From Bog-473 sp963704355 (GTDB lineage Bacteria; Actinomycetota; Acidimicrobiia; Acidimicrobiales; RAAP-2), in contig OY969891.1 in the NCBI GenBank assembly GCA_963704355.1, positions 2,480,001 to 2,544,000 of the forward strand: a stretch of DNA of 64,000 bases. The letters are read 5' to 3'. Each line of letters begins with the position of its first letter. The stretch's first letter is position 1. The translations under genes were made by a program, and so were the position numbers. The notes under the pieces were generated by a model, which searched no databases, was not told the origin of the DNA, and saw only the letters and a list, made by a program, of their open reading frames with translations. Positions 8,407 to 17,682 of this stretch are shown here, in pieces.

Positions 8407-9972
8407 TCAATCACCAACCCGTGCCACGTCCGACACAACCGCCGAGTGCAATAGCTCAGTCGCATCGGCGGGGAGCAAGAACCCATCGGCACGATTGCTC
8501 TTCACTGCACGAGCCCAGGCCGCAACGAACTGGCTGTGGGTCTTGTAGAGGCTGGCGAGGTGAGCTGCGCTGTACGGCACGGTGGAGCCGAAGAGGAAGC
8601 AGAAGCCCCCGCTGTTGCCTTGGCTTCCGAGCGCAGCGATCGGCGCGTCAACCTGTGGAGTTCGCACACCTCCGATGACGTTTCCGTTTGCGTCAAGTTT
8701 GTAGACGACCGGCGAGACGTGTGTCGTTGCGAGGAAGGGTGCCCGCGGGGGAGGAGTTCCCGTGACAACCCACTTGTCAAGCCAGTGGATGGCGGCGTCG
8801 AGTGCCCAGTGAGTTCCCCCTGTGTTGATAGGAACGGCGCAATTGAATCCACCCACCGGAGTGCGCGTCGGATTCTGCATCGCAGCCAGGTTCTTCACTG
8901 CACCCCCACCATTGCCGGTGTCGTCGGGACCTATGGCGAGACCGTAGTAGTCGTAGTGCGAGCTGCCGGCGACCTCCCAGAGTCGGAACCACTTCGGATT
9001 CCCGTAATGCAGCCGGTCGGTCAGATTGCTGTTGTCGACGTCGGTTTCGGTCTCGAACTCGAGAACCGGGACGCCGATGTCAGCGCGGATCGTGGTCGGG
9101 TTCGGCGCCGCGTAGTTGGTCTGCGGTGTTTGGGAAAGTGGAGCGCCGGTGCCGAATTGGCTGTGCACCAGAAACCCTTGGTAGACGTGCGACAACGGCT
9201 GTATCGCATCGATGTACGTCATGAGCCGTCCAGCCGACTGCGACTCACCCGCCGCAATGAATGTGTGCGGCCGCAAACCACCCAAGATCTTCGATGAATC
9301 CCTGCGAACCGTCTGGCCCGCCTGCGAGAAGATGTCGTAGGAGAAGGTGTCGCCTGGGTGCGAGAGCGACGCGTACTCTGCCGGATCGGTGGTCTTCGCT
9401 GAGTTGACGCCGACTTGTTGGGCGGAAACCCCTACCCAGGCGAAGCCGTCGCGAATCAGTTCGTTGTGGGAGAGCGTCCAGTCAGGGCTGTCATCCGTTC
9501 CGCCGCTCACATTGAGCCACTCGACCACCACCGTCCCGTTGAACTTCTTCGGATCGATCGGACGGTAGACAGCTATCCGCGTCTTATAGGGTGCGCTGAC
9601 ACCTGTTGTGACCACCCACTTGCCGTTACTCGTCAGAGGCTGCGCGGGCGTATAAGAGCGAGCGGTACCAGACACGAAGAACTGGGACTTCTCGTAACCG
9701 ACCTTTGCCAGGTTGAAACTTGTGCCGTAGAGCGTGTTGTTGAACGTAGGAGAACCGACCGGAACGGGTCCAGTGACAGTGACGCCCCAGAGCGCGTGTG
9801 AGGTGCTCGTCGATGTAAAACGGCCTGAGGACGTGGTGGACGCGGAGCTCGGCGAGCCTCCGCACGTCACGAGAACGACGCTCAAAGAGAGCCCCGCCGC
9901 GAAACCGCGGACGATGTGCCAGCGACGGTGCCTCCGAGATTGATCTCTGCCGGCGGTTTTGTCTGACGTCAC
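8407..9972 (-). CDS. Secreted alpha/beta hydrolase domain protein (Abhydrolase_10-like)
   Basis: A 521-residue exported hydrolase. The frame extends 96 codons upstream, but that part is Arg-rich and unlike a protein start. GTG 9972 has AGGGG 7 bases upstream and begins a signal sequence (hydrophobic core GFAAGLSLSVVLV, then TCGG), with Cys suggesting a lipoprotein despite an atypical Thr at -1. The likely nucleophile elbow is AAGESQSAGR. Substrates are unknown for this family. Divergent from the MFS gene at 10338. Confidence 0.7.
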   Translation of the reverse strand: MTSDKTAGRDQSRRHRRWHIVRGFAAGLSLSVVLVTCGGSPSSASTTSSGRFTSTSTSHALWGVTVTGPVPVGSPTFNNTLYGTSFNLAKVGYEKSQFFVSGTARSYTPAQPLTSNGKWVVTTGVSAPYKTRIAVYRPIDPKKFNGTVVVEWLNVSGGTDDSPDWTLSHNELIRDGFAWVGVSAQQVGVNSAKTTDPAEYASLSHPGDTFSYDIFSQAGQTVRRDSSKILGGLRPHTFIAAGESQSAGRLMTYIDAIQPLSHVYQGFLVHSQFGTGAPLSQTPQTNYAAPNPTTIRADIGVPVLEFETETDVDNSNLTDRLHYGNPKWFRLWEVAGSSHYDYYGLAIGPDDTGNGGGAVKNLAAMQNPTRTPVGGFNCAVPINTGGTHWALDAAIHWLDKWVVTGTPPPRAPFLATTHVSPVVYKLDANGNVIGGVRTPQVDAPIAALGSQGNSGGFCFLFGSTVPYSAAHLASLYKTHSQFVAAWARAVKSNRADGFLLPADATELLHSAVVSDVARVGD

Positions 9973-10337
9973 GGCATGCCCCTGGTCGGATGTGCACCAC
10001 AGTGACTCCTGTGGCTGTCGGTGGCTAGTCTCGCACCACCTGGCAGAAGGATACCCACGGGTTTCTGTTTCGGCCTTATGACCCCTTCGCCTCCGACGTC
10101 GACGCTTTCTTGTCACGACGTAAGCGATTGCCGAATGATGATCCGATACCGAACAAGTCGGACCTGTCCGACTCACACGTTGGGCCCGCTTCGTGAGGGC
10201 TGGCGATTCCAACCCGGCACCATCGCCTACGCCTATGGAGCGAACGGACCCTTCGACCACCCGTGCGTGGTTCCTTCATACACGGTGGCCAGCGAGACCG
10301 TTTATCTCGCTGTGGTGCCAAGTGCCAACATGGCCGC

Positions 10338-11957
10338 ATGGTGACGGACGGGCCTTCGTTGACCTCCTCGGACCGCTCGGTTGCGCAACGCCAGGGAGGG
10401 CGGCGATGGGCCACACTGTCGGTTCTCTGCGTCAGCCTGCTGCTCATCAGCCTGGACAACACGATTCTCAACGTGGCACTGCCCTCGATTGTGCGCGGCC
10501 TGCACGCCACATCGAGTCAGTTGCAGTGGATCGTCGACGCCTACGCCGTGGTCTTCGCCGGCCTCCTGTTCACCCTCGGCGCCCTGGGCGACCGGGTCGG
10601 GCGAAAGTGGGTGTTCATGGCCGGCCTGGTGGTGTTTGGGACCGGTTCAGCGCTGGCGGCATTCTCGGGAAGCCCGGACCGCCTCACTGCCGCCCGGGCC
10701 GTGATGGGGGTGGGTGCCGCCGCCATCATGCCGTGCACCTTGTCGATTCTCACCAACGTCTTCACCGCGGAGCGGGACCGGGCCCAGGCCATCGGGATCT
10801 GGTCGGCGACCGCCGGCCTCGGGGTGGCCATCGGCCCGATCCTGGGCGGCTTCCTGCTGGTTCACTACTGGTGGGGTTCGGTCTTCCTCATCAACGTGCC
10901 CATTGCCCTCGTCGGGCTGGTTGCCGCCGCCTTTCTCGTGCCGAACTCGAAGAACCCGCTGGCCACGCGCGCCGACCCGGTGGGATCCGTCCTCTCGATG
11001 CTCGGACTCGGGCTGTTGCTTTGGGGGATCATCGAAGCGCCCAACCGCTCGTGGTCCTCCCCGGCGATCGTCGCCGCCCTGGCCGGTTCGGCGGTCATCA
11101 TCGCCGCTTTTGTCATCTGGGAGCGGCACATCGACCATCCGCTGCTGCCCCTGCACTTCTTCTCCAACCCCCGCTACAGCGCGGCCATCGCCTCATTGGC
11201 CCTGGTGCTGTTCGCCCTACTCGGCATGTTCTTCCTGATCACCCAGTATCTGCAGTTCTGCCTCGGCTTCAGTCCCCTCAAGACAGGGTTAGGTATCGGG
11301 CCCATCGCCCTGGTGCTCCTCGTTTTCGCTCCGCTCTCGGTCGTCTTGGTCCGACGAGTCGGCACAAAGGTCGTGGTCTCCGGCGGGCTGCTCCTGATCG
11401 CCCTCGGACTCGGGCTGCTCTCGCATACCTCGGTGCACAGCACCTACGGCGACAGCCTGCCTTTCTTCGTGCTCATCGGTGCCGGGGTGGGTCTGGCGCT
11501 CGCTCCTTCGACCGAGTCAGTGCTCGGGTCGCTCCCCAAGGAGGAGGCCGGGGTCGGCTCGGCCTCGAGCGACACCTCAATGCAGATCGGCGGTGCACTC
11601 GGAGTAGCGGTCCTCGGCACCGCGCTTGCCATTCGCTACACGAACTTCATGACACCCCTGCTCGCCGACCGCCACATCCCAGCCGGAATCGATTCGCTCA
11701 TCCTCGGGTCGCTGGGTGGTGCGCTGGCGGTCGCTCAAAAGGCTCCCGGCGCGTTCGGCGAGGAGCTGGCCGACGCGGCGCGGCGTGGCTTCATCTCCGG
11801 TATGGACCTCGGGTTCATCGTCGCCGCCGTGGTGGTGGGCGTGGCCGGCGTGGTCGTCCTGGCCGTCCTCCCCAACCGCCCTGGCCCCCCGGCTTCCCAC
11901 CGCCGCGCTCGTGAACGGGGGAAGCAGGCCGTGAGCGTTGGTCGGCGCCCAGATTGA
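10338..11957 (+). CDS. DHA2-family MFS drug exporter
   Basis: A 539-residue, 14-TM drug:H+ antiporter of the EmrB/QacA type. It shows the motif-C-like segment SLDNTILNVALP in TM1, motif A GALGDRVGRKWVF in the first cytoplasmic loop, and TAGLGVAIGPILGGFLL in TM5. The start is ATG 10338; an upstream in-frame ATG gives a 25-residue extension with no transporter character. It faces another DHA2 exporter tail to tail. No adjacent TetR or MarR regulator is seen. Confidence 0.88.
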   Translation: MVTDGPSLTSSDRSVAQRQGGRRWATLSVLCVSLLLISLDNTILNVALPSIVRGLHATSSQLQWIVDAYAVVFAGLLFTLGALGDRVGRKWVFMAGLVVFGTGSALAAFSGSPDRLTAARAVMGVGAAAIMPCTLSILTNVFTAERDRAQAIGIWSATAGLGVAIGPILGGFLLVHYWWGSVFLINVPIALVGLVAAAFLVPNSKNPLATRADPVGSVLSMLGLGLLLWGIIEAPNRSWSSPAIVAALAGSAVIIAAFVIWERHIDHPLLPLHFFSNPRYSAAIASLALVLFALLGMFFLITQYLQFCLGFSPLKTGLGIGPIALVLLVFAPLSVVLVRRVGTKVVVSGGLLLIALGLGLLSHTSVHSTYGDSLPFFVLIGAGVGLALAPSTESVLGSLPKEEAGVGSASSDTSMQIGGALGVAVLGTALAIRYTNFMTPLLADRHIPAGIDSLILGSLGGALAVAQKAPGAFGEELADAARRGFISGMDLGFIVAAVVVGVAGVVVLAVLPNRPGPPASHRRARERGKQAVSVGRRPD

Positions 11958-12047
11958 AAAGCGAAGCGGCGCGTCCGAATGAGATGCTCACCTTTCGCAA
12001 CCCCTTCGGATGACCCAGGCTCCAAGACTCGGAGTGATGTGGTGATG

Positions 12048-12063
12048 AGTAGAGCGCTCTACT
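12048..12063. promoter_or_regulatory. 16-bp perfect palindrome between convergent exporters
   Basis: AGTAGAGCGCTCTACT is perfectly self-complementary. It lies downstream of both flanking genes, so an operator role is unlikely; it may be part of a termination region. Confidence 0.3.
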
Positions 12064-12111
12064 ACGGCGACGGACGCAGTGGAGGGGATGGAAACTGGGT
12101 GGAGAGAGACA

Positions 12112-12130
12112 GGGTCTTCTCTGCAGACCC
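12112..12130 (-). terminator. Hairpin at the 3' end of the minus-strand exporter
   Basis: GGGTCT-TCTCTGC-AGACCC gives a 6-bp stem 3 bases beyond the stop of the MFS gene ending at 12133. There is no T-tract, so the terminator call is tentative. Confidence 0.35.
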
Positions 12131-12132
12131 CT

Positions 12133-13548
12133 TCACTTCGCCGCTGCCGCCGTCGCACTGCGCTTCGTCAACAACGGCGCCATGGCCCCGCGGCGTACGA
12201 GGACCGCGCGGGCCCCGAAGACGAGAATGGCCCAGCCGCAGCAGATGCCCGCGAAGATGCGGAGGGTGGTCGCATAGGCGTCGGTCACCCCGCGGCCCCC
12301 GTGCTCGAACCCAAGGATCATCGACGATGCCAGCGCCACTCCGATACCACCCATGGTTACGACCACCGTCAGAACGACACCCGACGCCTCACCTGTCTGT
12401 TCCAGTGGCACCAGGCCCTGTGTGGCGACGTTGACGAACGTGTACCCGAGCCCGAGACCGAGCCCGGCAACGGCGAAGACGGCCACGAACGGCCCCCATG
12501 AGACGACGAAGGTCAGGCAGAACACGGCGATCCCGGCGGTGAGGGCGGCGGCGATCATGACGGCCGAAGGTTGGAAACGCGACGCAAGGCGGCCGCCGAT
12601 GGGTCCCGACAATGCCACCATCAGGGCCGGCGCCAGGAACAGCGCCCCGGCGGCAAGCGGCGAGAGGCCTCGCACATTCTGCAAGTAGAGCGATTCCACG
12701 AACACCGTGACGGCATAGAGGATGTTGCTGACCGCCCCGGTTGTCGTGACGAGCACGTAAGGGAGGTTGTGCAAGAGGCGGAGGTCCACCAGCGGATGCT
12801 GGACGACTCGCTCGCGCAGGACGAACACGACCAAGAGCGTGGCGGCACTGGCGAAGCAAAGCCATGTCGCGAGGGATGCCCAACCCCACGAGCTGCCTTG
12901 GTTGAACCCCAGGCTGACAAGACCCACGCCGCCGCCAAGGAGGACAGCGCCTGCGACATCGAGACGGCGATCCGTCACCGCGTCGCGGCTGTCGGGGACG
13001 AACCGGGTGGCCAACAGGAAGCAGACACCGGCGAGCGCCGCCAGCATCCAGAAGATCCAGCGCCACCCGGGACCGCCGGTCAGTCCGCCGCCCACGAACG
13101 GCCCGAGAGCCGTGCCCAGATTGGCGAGACCGAACGTCAGGCCCAACGCTCTGGCCCGAAGGGCCTCGGGATATGCGTTGGAGACGGACGAGACGCCTAC
13201 GGGGAAGATGAGGCCGGCCCCAACGCCCTGGATCACCCGAAAGCCGATGAGGCTCCCCATGTCCGGCGCCACGGCTGCACCCACCGACGACAGGACGAAG
13301 ATGGCGACGCCCCACAGCAGGACGGGGCGCCGGCCGAACACATCACCCAGGCGGCCTCCGACGATGAACACGGACCCGAGGGCGAGCATGTAGGCACTGA
13401 TCGCCCACTGCGTCTCCTGCGGCGAGGCATGGAAAGAGTCCCCGATACCTGGAAGGGCAAGGTTGAGCGCGAAGAAGTCGAGCTGAATGCAGAATAAGGC
13501 GACCGAGACAGCCACGAGAACCCCCCGCCGCGACTGTTCCGGTTTCAT
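12133..13548 (-). CDS. MFS transporter, DHA2-like
   Basis: A 471-residue membrane transporter with TM1 FALNLALPGIGDSF, motif A GGRLGDVFGRRPVLL, and TM5 GTALGPFVGGGLTGGPGWRW. Slightly shorter than the 10338 exporter and only distantly similar to it. ATG 13548 begins MKPEQSRRG followed directly by TM1. Probably an exporter of hydrophobic compounds in the cytoplasmic membrane. About 260 bases without a recognisable gene separate it from the oxidoreductase upstream. Confidence 0.85.
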   Translation of the reverse strand: MKPEQSRRGVLVAVSVALFCIQLDFFALNLALPGIGDSFHASPQETQWAISAYMLALGSVFIVGGRLGDVFGRRPVLLWGVAIFVLSSVGAAVAPDMGSLIGFRVIQGVGAGLIFPVGVSSVSNAYPEALRARALGLTFGLANLGTALGPFVGGGLTGGPGWRWIFWMLAALAGVCFLLATRFVPDSRDAVTDRRLDVAGAVLLGGGVGLVSLGFNQGSSWGWASLATWLCFASAATLLVVFVLRERVVQHPLVDLRLLHNLPYVLVTTTGAVSNILYAVTVFVESLYLQNVRGLSPLAAGALFLAPALMVALSGPIGGRLASRFQPSAVMIAAALTAGIAVFCLTFVVSWGPFVAVFAVAGLGLGLGYTFVNVATQGLVPLEQTGEASGVVLTVVVTMGGIGVALASSMILGFEHGGRGVTDAYATTLRIFAGICCGWAILVFGARAVLVRRGAMAPLLTKRSATAAAAK

Positions 13549-13811
13549 GGCCCCATCCCCGCCTTGGCTATGGATCCGTCTCTACTCAGGTCGTTTCGAT
13601 CAACTGCTGGGATTCGCGTCCCGACCGGACCACTTGGGCGTCCTGGAAGGGCACCGGCAGATCGTACAAGGCGTCCGCCGCAGGTCCATGGACATTCCGG
13701 AGCGTTCTCGACTCAGCCGCGAGCTCGACCGATTTGTTCAGGCAATTGACTGCGCCGGAGGTCTCGTCATCGTCGTGGTGCCTGGGCGAAGCTCGCCTTG
13801 AGTCGAAGCTG

Positions 13812-14885
13812 CTACTGCGCGATCAAGGCGATGGTGCGTCCGACAGTGTCCCGCCGCGCCATCGCGTCGATGGCCGTAGGTATCTCCTGGAAGTCGACGA
13901 CGCGCCCAATGACCGGCCTGACCCTTTTCGAAAGTACGAGCGAGAGGATCTCGTCCATGATCCGCGAGCCCAACTCACTCGGAATGAAGTTCCAGCCCAT
14001 GCCGGTCTTGAGGAATGCCAATGCGTCCGGTTCCTGGTACGAAAGCAGGACTCCGCAGAGCTTGAGATTTCCCAGAGCAATGCGTCTCGGCACAATGAAC
14101 TTCTCGTCAGCAACCACTTTGTTGGAAGCAAAGCCCATCATCAGGTAACGACCGTTGTACCTGGTGCACTGCAGCGACTTCTCCAAGACCGCCTCGCCGA
14201 CATTGTCGAAGACGACGTCGACCCCCTGGCCCCCCGTCTCCCTCAGCACGATCTCGGCAAAGTCGCTCGTGTTGTAGTTGATCGCCACATGAGCGCCTAG
14301 TTCTCGACACAGGCGGATCTTTTCATTGGTGCCGGCGGTCGCGAAGACCCGCGCGCCACGATCGACGGCGAGTTGCACCGCCGCGGAACCCGAGCCGCCA
14401 GCAGCGGCATGGATGAGGACGGTCTCGCCCTCTTGAAGGCCGGCTCGGTCGATGAGACCCAGCCAGGCCAGATGAAAGGGAAAGAACAACGCTGCGGCAT
14501 CGGGGAGCGGAATCGACTCTGGCATCTCGAACGTCGATGCGACGGGACAGATTGCATATTCGGCGAAGCCGCCGTACGCCCCGGTCGGGATCGACACCAC
14601 TCGTCGGCCTGCCCATTGTCCGGTGCCGTCACCGCAGGCTTCCACGGTGCCCATGACCTCCATGCCAGGGCTATAAGGAAGCTCGGGACGAACCATCATG
14701 TTGCCGCCGGTGATCCGTTCGAGGTCGTTGAGATTGAGCGGGATCGCGTCGACCTTGATGCGCATTTCCCCCGGTCCCGGGTCAGGAATGGGAACCACAT
14801 CGAGCTTGAGCACCTCAAGCGGCTGCCCGTACGTGTGTGTTCGCCAGGCCCGCATTTCGCCTGCTGTTGCCATCGCCTCCGACAC
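13812..14885 (-). CDS. MDR-family quinone oxidoreductase-like protein
   Basis: A 357-residue medium-chain dehydrogenase/reductase of the zinc-free quinone oxidoreductase (QOR) branch. It has a GroES-like N-terminal domain with PYSPGMEVMGTVEACG and a nucleotide-binding fold with AAAGGSGSAAVQLAVDRGA. The residues that hold catalytic zinc in alcohol dehydrogenases are missing. GTG 14885 overlaps the upstream sulfotransferase stop by one base; ATG 14873 is an alternative. Operon with that sulfotransferase, so both may act on the same hydrophobic metabolite. Confidence 0.8.
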   Translation of the reverse strand: MSEAMATAGEMRAWRTHTYGQPLEVLKLDVVPIPDPGPGEMRIKVDAIPLNLNDLERITGGNMMVRPELPYSPGMEVMGTVEACGDGTGQWAGRRVVSIPTGAYGGFAEYAICPVASTFEMPESIPLPDAAALFFPFHLAWLGLIDRAGLQEGETVLIHAAAGGSGSAAVQLAVDRGARVFATAGTNEKIRLCRELGAHVAINYNTSDFAEIVLRETGGQGVDVVFDNVGEAVLEKSLQCTRYNGRYLMMGFASNKVVADEKFIVPRRIALGNLKLCGVLLSYQEPDALAFLKTGMGWNFIPSELGSRIMDEILSLVLSKRVRPVIGRVVDFQEIPTAIDAMARRDTVGRTIALIAQ

Positions 14886-16078
14886 TACGGCAACGCCTCC
14901 TCTGGAATGTCGAAAAACTCCTTGTACGGGCGCGTCCGTTCTCGCAGGAGGCCCGCATCGAGGCCTGTGTCAGCGAACGAGTACCTATGGCCGCCGTGCT
15001 TCTCCTTGGGATTGGCGGCCAGGAAGACTCGCATTGCCTTCTCCGCCGCGTCGCTCAGCTCGATGCCCAGTCGTTCGTAGATCGTCCTGACAACAGCCAT
15101 GGGGTCCCGAAGAAAGTCCCGAAACAGGACGTCCACAGCCTGTCCGGCCGGCACGGTCCCGTCTGTTCGCGCCTCGATGGCCCTGTCGAGACCGAGGACG
15201 ATATCGTCTGCCCACTCAGCCGCGACCGCCGAGATCGAGACGTCGTCGCTCGCGAGACGTCGAAGAAGATCGACGAGCGATGCCAGCGAGCAGACGACCC
15301 GGAGCGGATCTCGATGGGTCTGAACGATCAGCGCCTCCGGGTACTCGTGGAACAACGCGTTGAGCGACCACAAATGGGCTGGCGACTTGATCACCCATCT
15401 GTCGGCGGAATGCGCCGACTGCAAGTACTGCAAGAACATTCGGTGATACCGATAGGCGGGCGCCATGTCGGCCTGATGGAGAAGCCAACGTTGGTACTCC
15501 GGCACCCGATACTGCGTCGAGAAGATCATGCTGCGGAAGTCGGCGGCCGTGATCCGCACGCATTCCTGGCCGAGCCTGGCGCCCATGTCGTGCATGGCAC
15601 GGAACCCCGGAATCAGCAGGTCCACGTTGGCCAGCTTGGCGTCCACCTCCTCAATGCGTGGGTCGGACTCGTACGTTGCCGTCTCTGGCGGCGGCCACGG
15701 CTGGTCGACCTCCCACGTCAGCGGCACACGGTTCGCGGGGTCCTGGGCCAGGACATCGAACAGGATGGTCGTCCCGGTCCGCGGTTGTCCCAGGACGACA
15801 ATCGGGGGCCGGATATCCGCGTCAGCGATCGAAGGGTTGCGCTTCACCCAGTTGACGACGCGCAGTCGGCTACTGAGATACTCGACAACGTCGGACCCAG
15901 CGATGACGCTGCCGACCTCGGTAAGGGCACCTCTCTCGTTCAAGTCAGAGATCAATCGCTCGGCCCCTTCCCTCCACGACTGATCTCCGAAGTCGTCAAG
16001 CCCTGTGGCTTGCTGTGCTTGTTCGGTCAGTTGGCCCAGTGCAAGCGTTCCGGTCGTCATTGGTCCAGTCTTGCGCAT
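14885..16078 (-). CDS. Sulfotransferase family protein
   Basis: A 397-residue PAPS-type sulfotransferase. The phosphosulfate loop is VVLGQPRTGTTILFD, followed by WVIKSPAHLW and the 3'-phosphate motif VQTHRDPLRVVCS. The N-terminal TGLDDFGDQSWREGAERL aligns with the copy at 1318. I chose ATG 16078 (GGAG about 5 bases upstream); ATG 16060 is possible. The open frame further upstream is low complexity. First gene of a two-gene operon with the QOR-like enzyme; divergent from the frameshifted MFS gene. Confidence 0.82.
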   Translation of the reverse strand: MRKTGPMTTGTLALGQLTEQAQQATGLDDFGDQSWREGAERLISDLNERGALTEVGSVIAGSDVVEYLSSRLRVVNWVKRNPSIADADIRPPIVVLGQPRTGTTILFDVLAQDPANRVPLTWEVDQPWPPPETATYESDPRIEEVDAKLANVDLLIPGFRAMHDMGARLGQECVRITAADFRSMIFSTQYRVPEYQRWLLHQADMAPAYRYHRMFLQYLQSAHSADRWVIKSPAHLWSLNALFHEYPEALIVQTHRDPLRVVCSLASLVDLLRRLASDDVSISAVAAEWADDIVLGLDRAIEARTDGTVPAGQAVDVLFRDFLRDPMAVVRTIYERLGIELSDAAEKAMRVFLAANPKEKHGGHRYSFADTGLDAGLLRERTRPYKEFFDIPEEALP

Positions 16079-16333
16079 CGAGCTCCGTGTCCCGTTCGAA
16101 GAGCTGGCGCACCGGCTGCCGGTGCCCACCGCATCTCGGACCACCCGCGCCTTTGCGCTCCAACGCCGTCGCGGGTATCCGGCACCTACCCATCGACCCA
16201 AGACTCCTTGGGGTTGATTCGGCGAGTGGCCTCTGGCGGAAGACGACGACGAGTGAGGTTCGTCCAATGGCGCAGGAGAAGACCCCGGTAACCTCGCTGC
16301 CGGTGCGTAATGGACCGTGATGGCTTGGCGGCT

Positions 16334-17602
16334 ATGCCTGAGGCGGGACCTGTGCCGGGGTCCGAGGCAGCGACGACCACCAAAGCCGGCGGCTCGTTTT
16401 CGCGCACTGCGGTCTCGATCGTTCCGTATCTACTTCGGGGGACAGGCCGTCTCCGCCAGCGGCACCTTCCTGCAGCAGACCGCGATCGGGTGGCTCGTCT
16501 TCGAGCTCACCCGGTCGCCCAGCGATCTCGGGCTGGTTCTGGCGGCCGGGGGGATCCCCTCTTTACTGTTCGGCCCCTGGGGCGGAGCAGTGGCCGACCG
16601 GGTGGACCTGCGCAAGCTCCTCATCGTCACGCAGACGCTGTTTTGTCTCCTGGCAGCCCTGTTATGGGTGTTGGCACTCACGGGGAGGACCAGCGTGGCA
16701 GCTTTGGTGGCCATTGGTATGGCGGGCGGTGTCGTGCAGATTGCCGACTCTCCCGCCCGTCAGGCCATCGTCAGCCGCCTGGTGCCGCGCGACGCCCTGG
16801 CCAGCGCGGTCAGCCTCAACGGGGTGGGTCGTGAACAGCGCCCGCGTAGTCGGCCCGGCCCTCGCCGGCGTGCTGATCGTGACGGTGGGCACGACGGTGT
16901 GCTTCGGGCTCAACGCCTTGTCCTATCTGGTTGTGATCGCCGCCCTGTTCGTCATCCGCCCCCGCAAGGCGGGTGGACCCGGCCCGCCCGGACGCCGAGG
17001 CGTCAAAGAAGGATTGCGGTACGCGGCCGGCCGCCAGCAGCTCTGGCTGCCCCTGCTCATGATGTCGGTGGTCGGGCTCTTGGCCTTCAATTTCGCGGTG
17101 GTCTTGCCCGTGTGCGCCAAGGACACTTTCCACGGCAACGGCGGCACGTACGGGCTGCTCACCACCATGCTCAGCGTCGGGGCAGTTACCGGATCCCTCG
17201 CGGTGGGCCGCATCCACCATCCGAGGCGCCAGTACCTGCTCTTCGCCGCCGGGGTTCGGGGTCACCTCGGTTCTCACTGCAGCAGCTCCCAACGTTGCCG
17301 TGGCCTGCATCACGCTGCTCGTCATGGGCGCGGCGGCCTTCTGCTTCGTCACGTTGTGTTCGACCACTCTCCAGCTGCACAGCTCGAGCGCCTATCGCAG
17401 CCGGATCATGGCGCTCTGGGTCTTCGTCTACTTGGGGACCACGCCGATCGGCAGCATCGTGACCGGAGGGATCATCGCGGCCAGTGGTCCGAGGGTCGCG
17501 CTCCTGGTTGGCTCGGGAGCCTGCCTGGCTGCGGCAGTGCTGGCCGCCTTCGTCCACACGCCGCCGAACCCCGATGCGGCACTCACGGATCTTGATCGGT
17601 GA
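16334..17602 (+). pseudogene. MFS transporter (MFS_3/EntS-like) with three +1 frameshifts
   Basis: Three frames join into one normal transporter of about 421 residues. ATG 16334 gives MPEAGPVPGSEAATT. The frame changes at TTTT 16397-16400 to FRALRSRSFRIYFGGQAVS, at GGG 16826-16828 to NSARVVGPALAGVLIV, and at GGGG 17251-17254 to FGVTSVLTAAAPNVAVA, ending at 17602. Removing one base from each run restores a full-length 12-TM exporter with motif A-like GGAVADRVDLRKLL. All else is intact, so sequencing error or very recent inactivation is more likely than decay. Confidence 0.8.
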
Positions 17603-17682
17603 CCAGCAGGCCTCTCTTCGGGGAACTGGACTCAAGGGACAGGTAGAAACAGGGTAAAGGCGAACGACTACGGAGGTGCTCC

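Noticed and set aside
9973..10260. N-terminal extension of the secreted hydrolase
   Set aside because: Arg-rich and not protein-like; a signal peptide begins at GTG 9972 with a good ribosome binding site.
12048..12063. AGTAGAGCGCTCTACT as an operator
   Set aside because: It sits between two 3' ends, with no promoter near it; kept only as a low-confidence feature.
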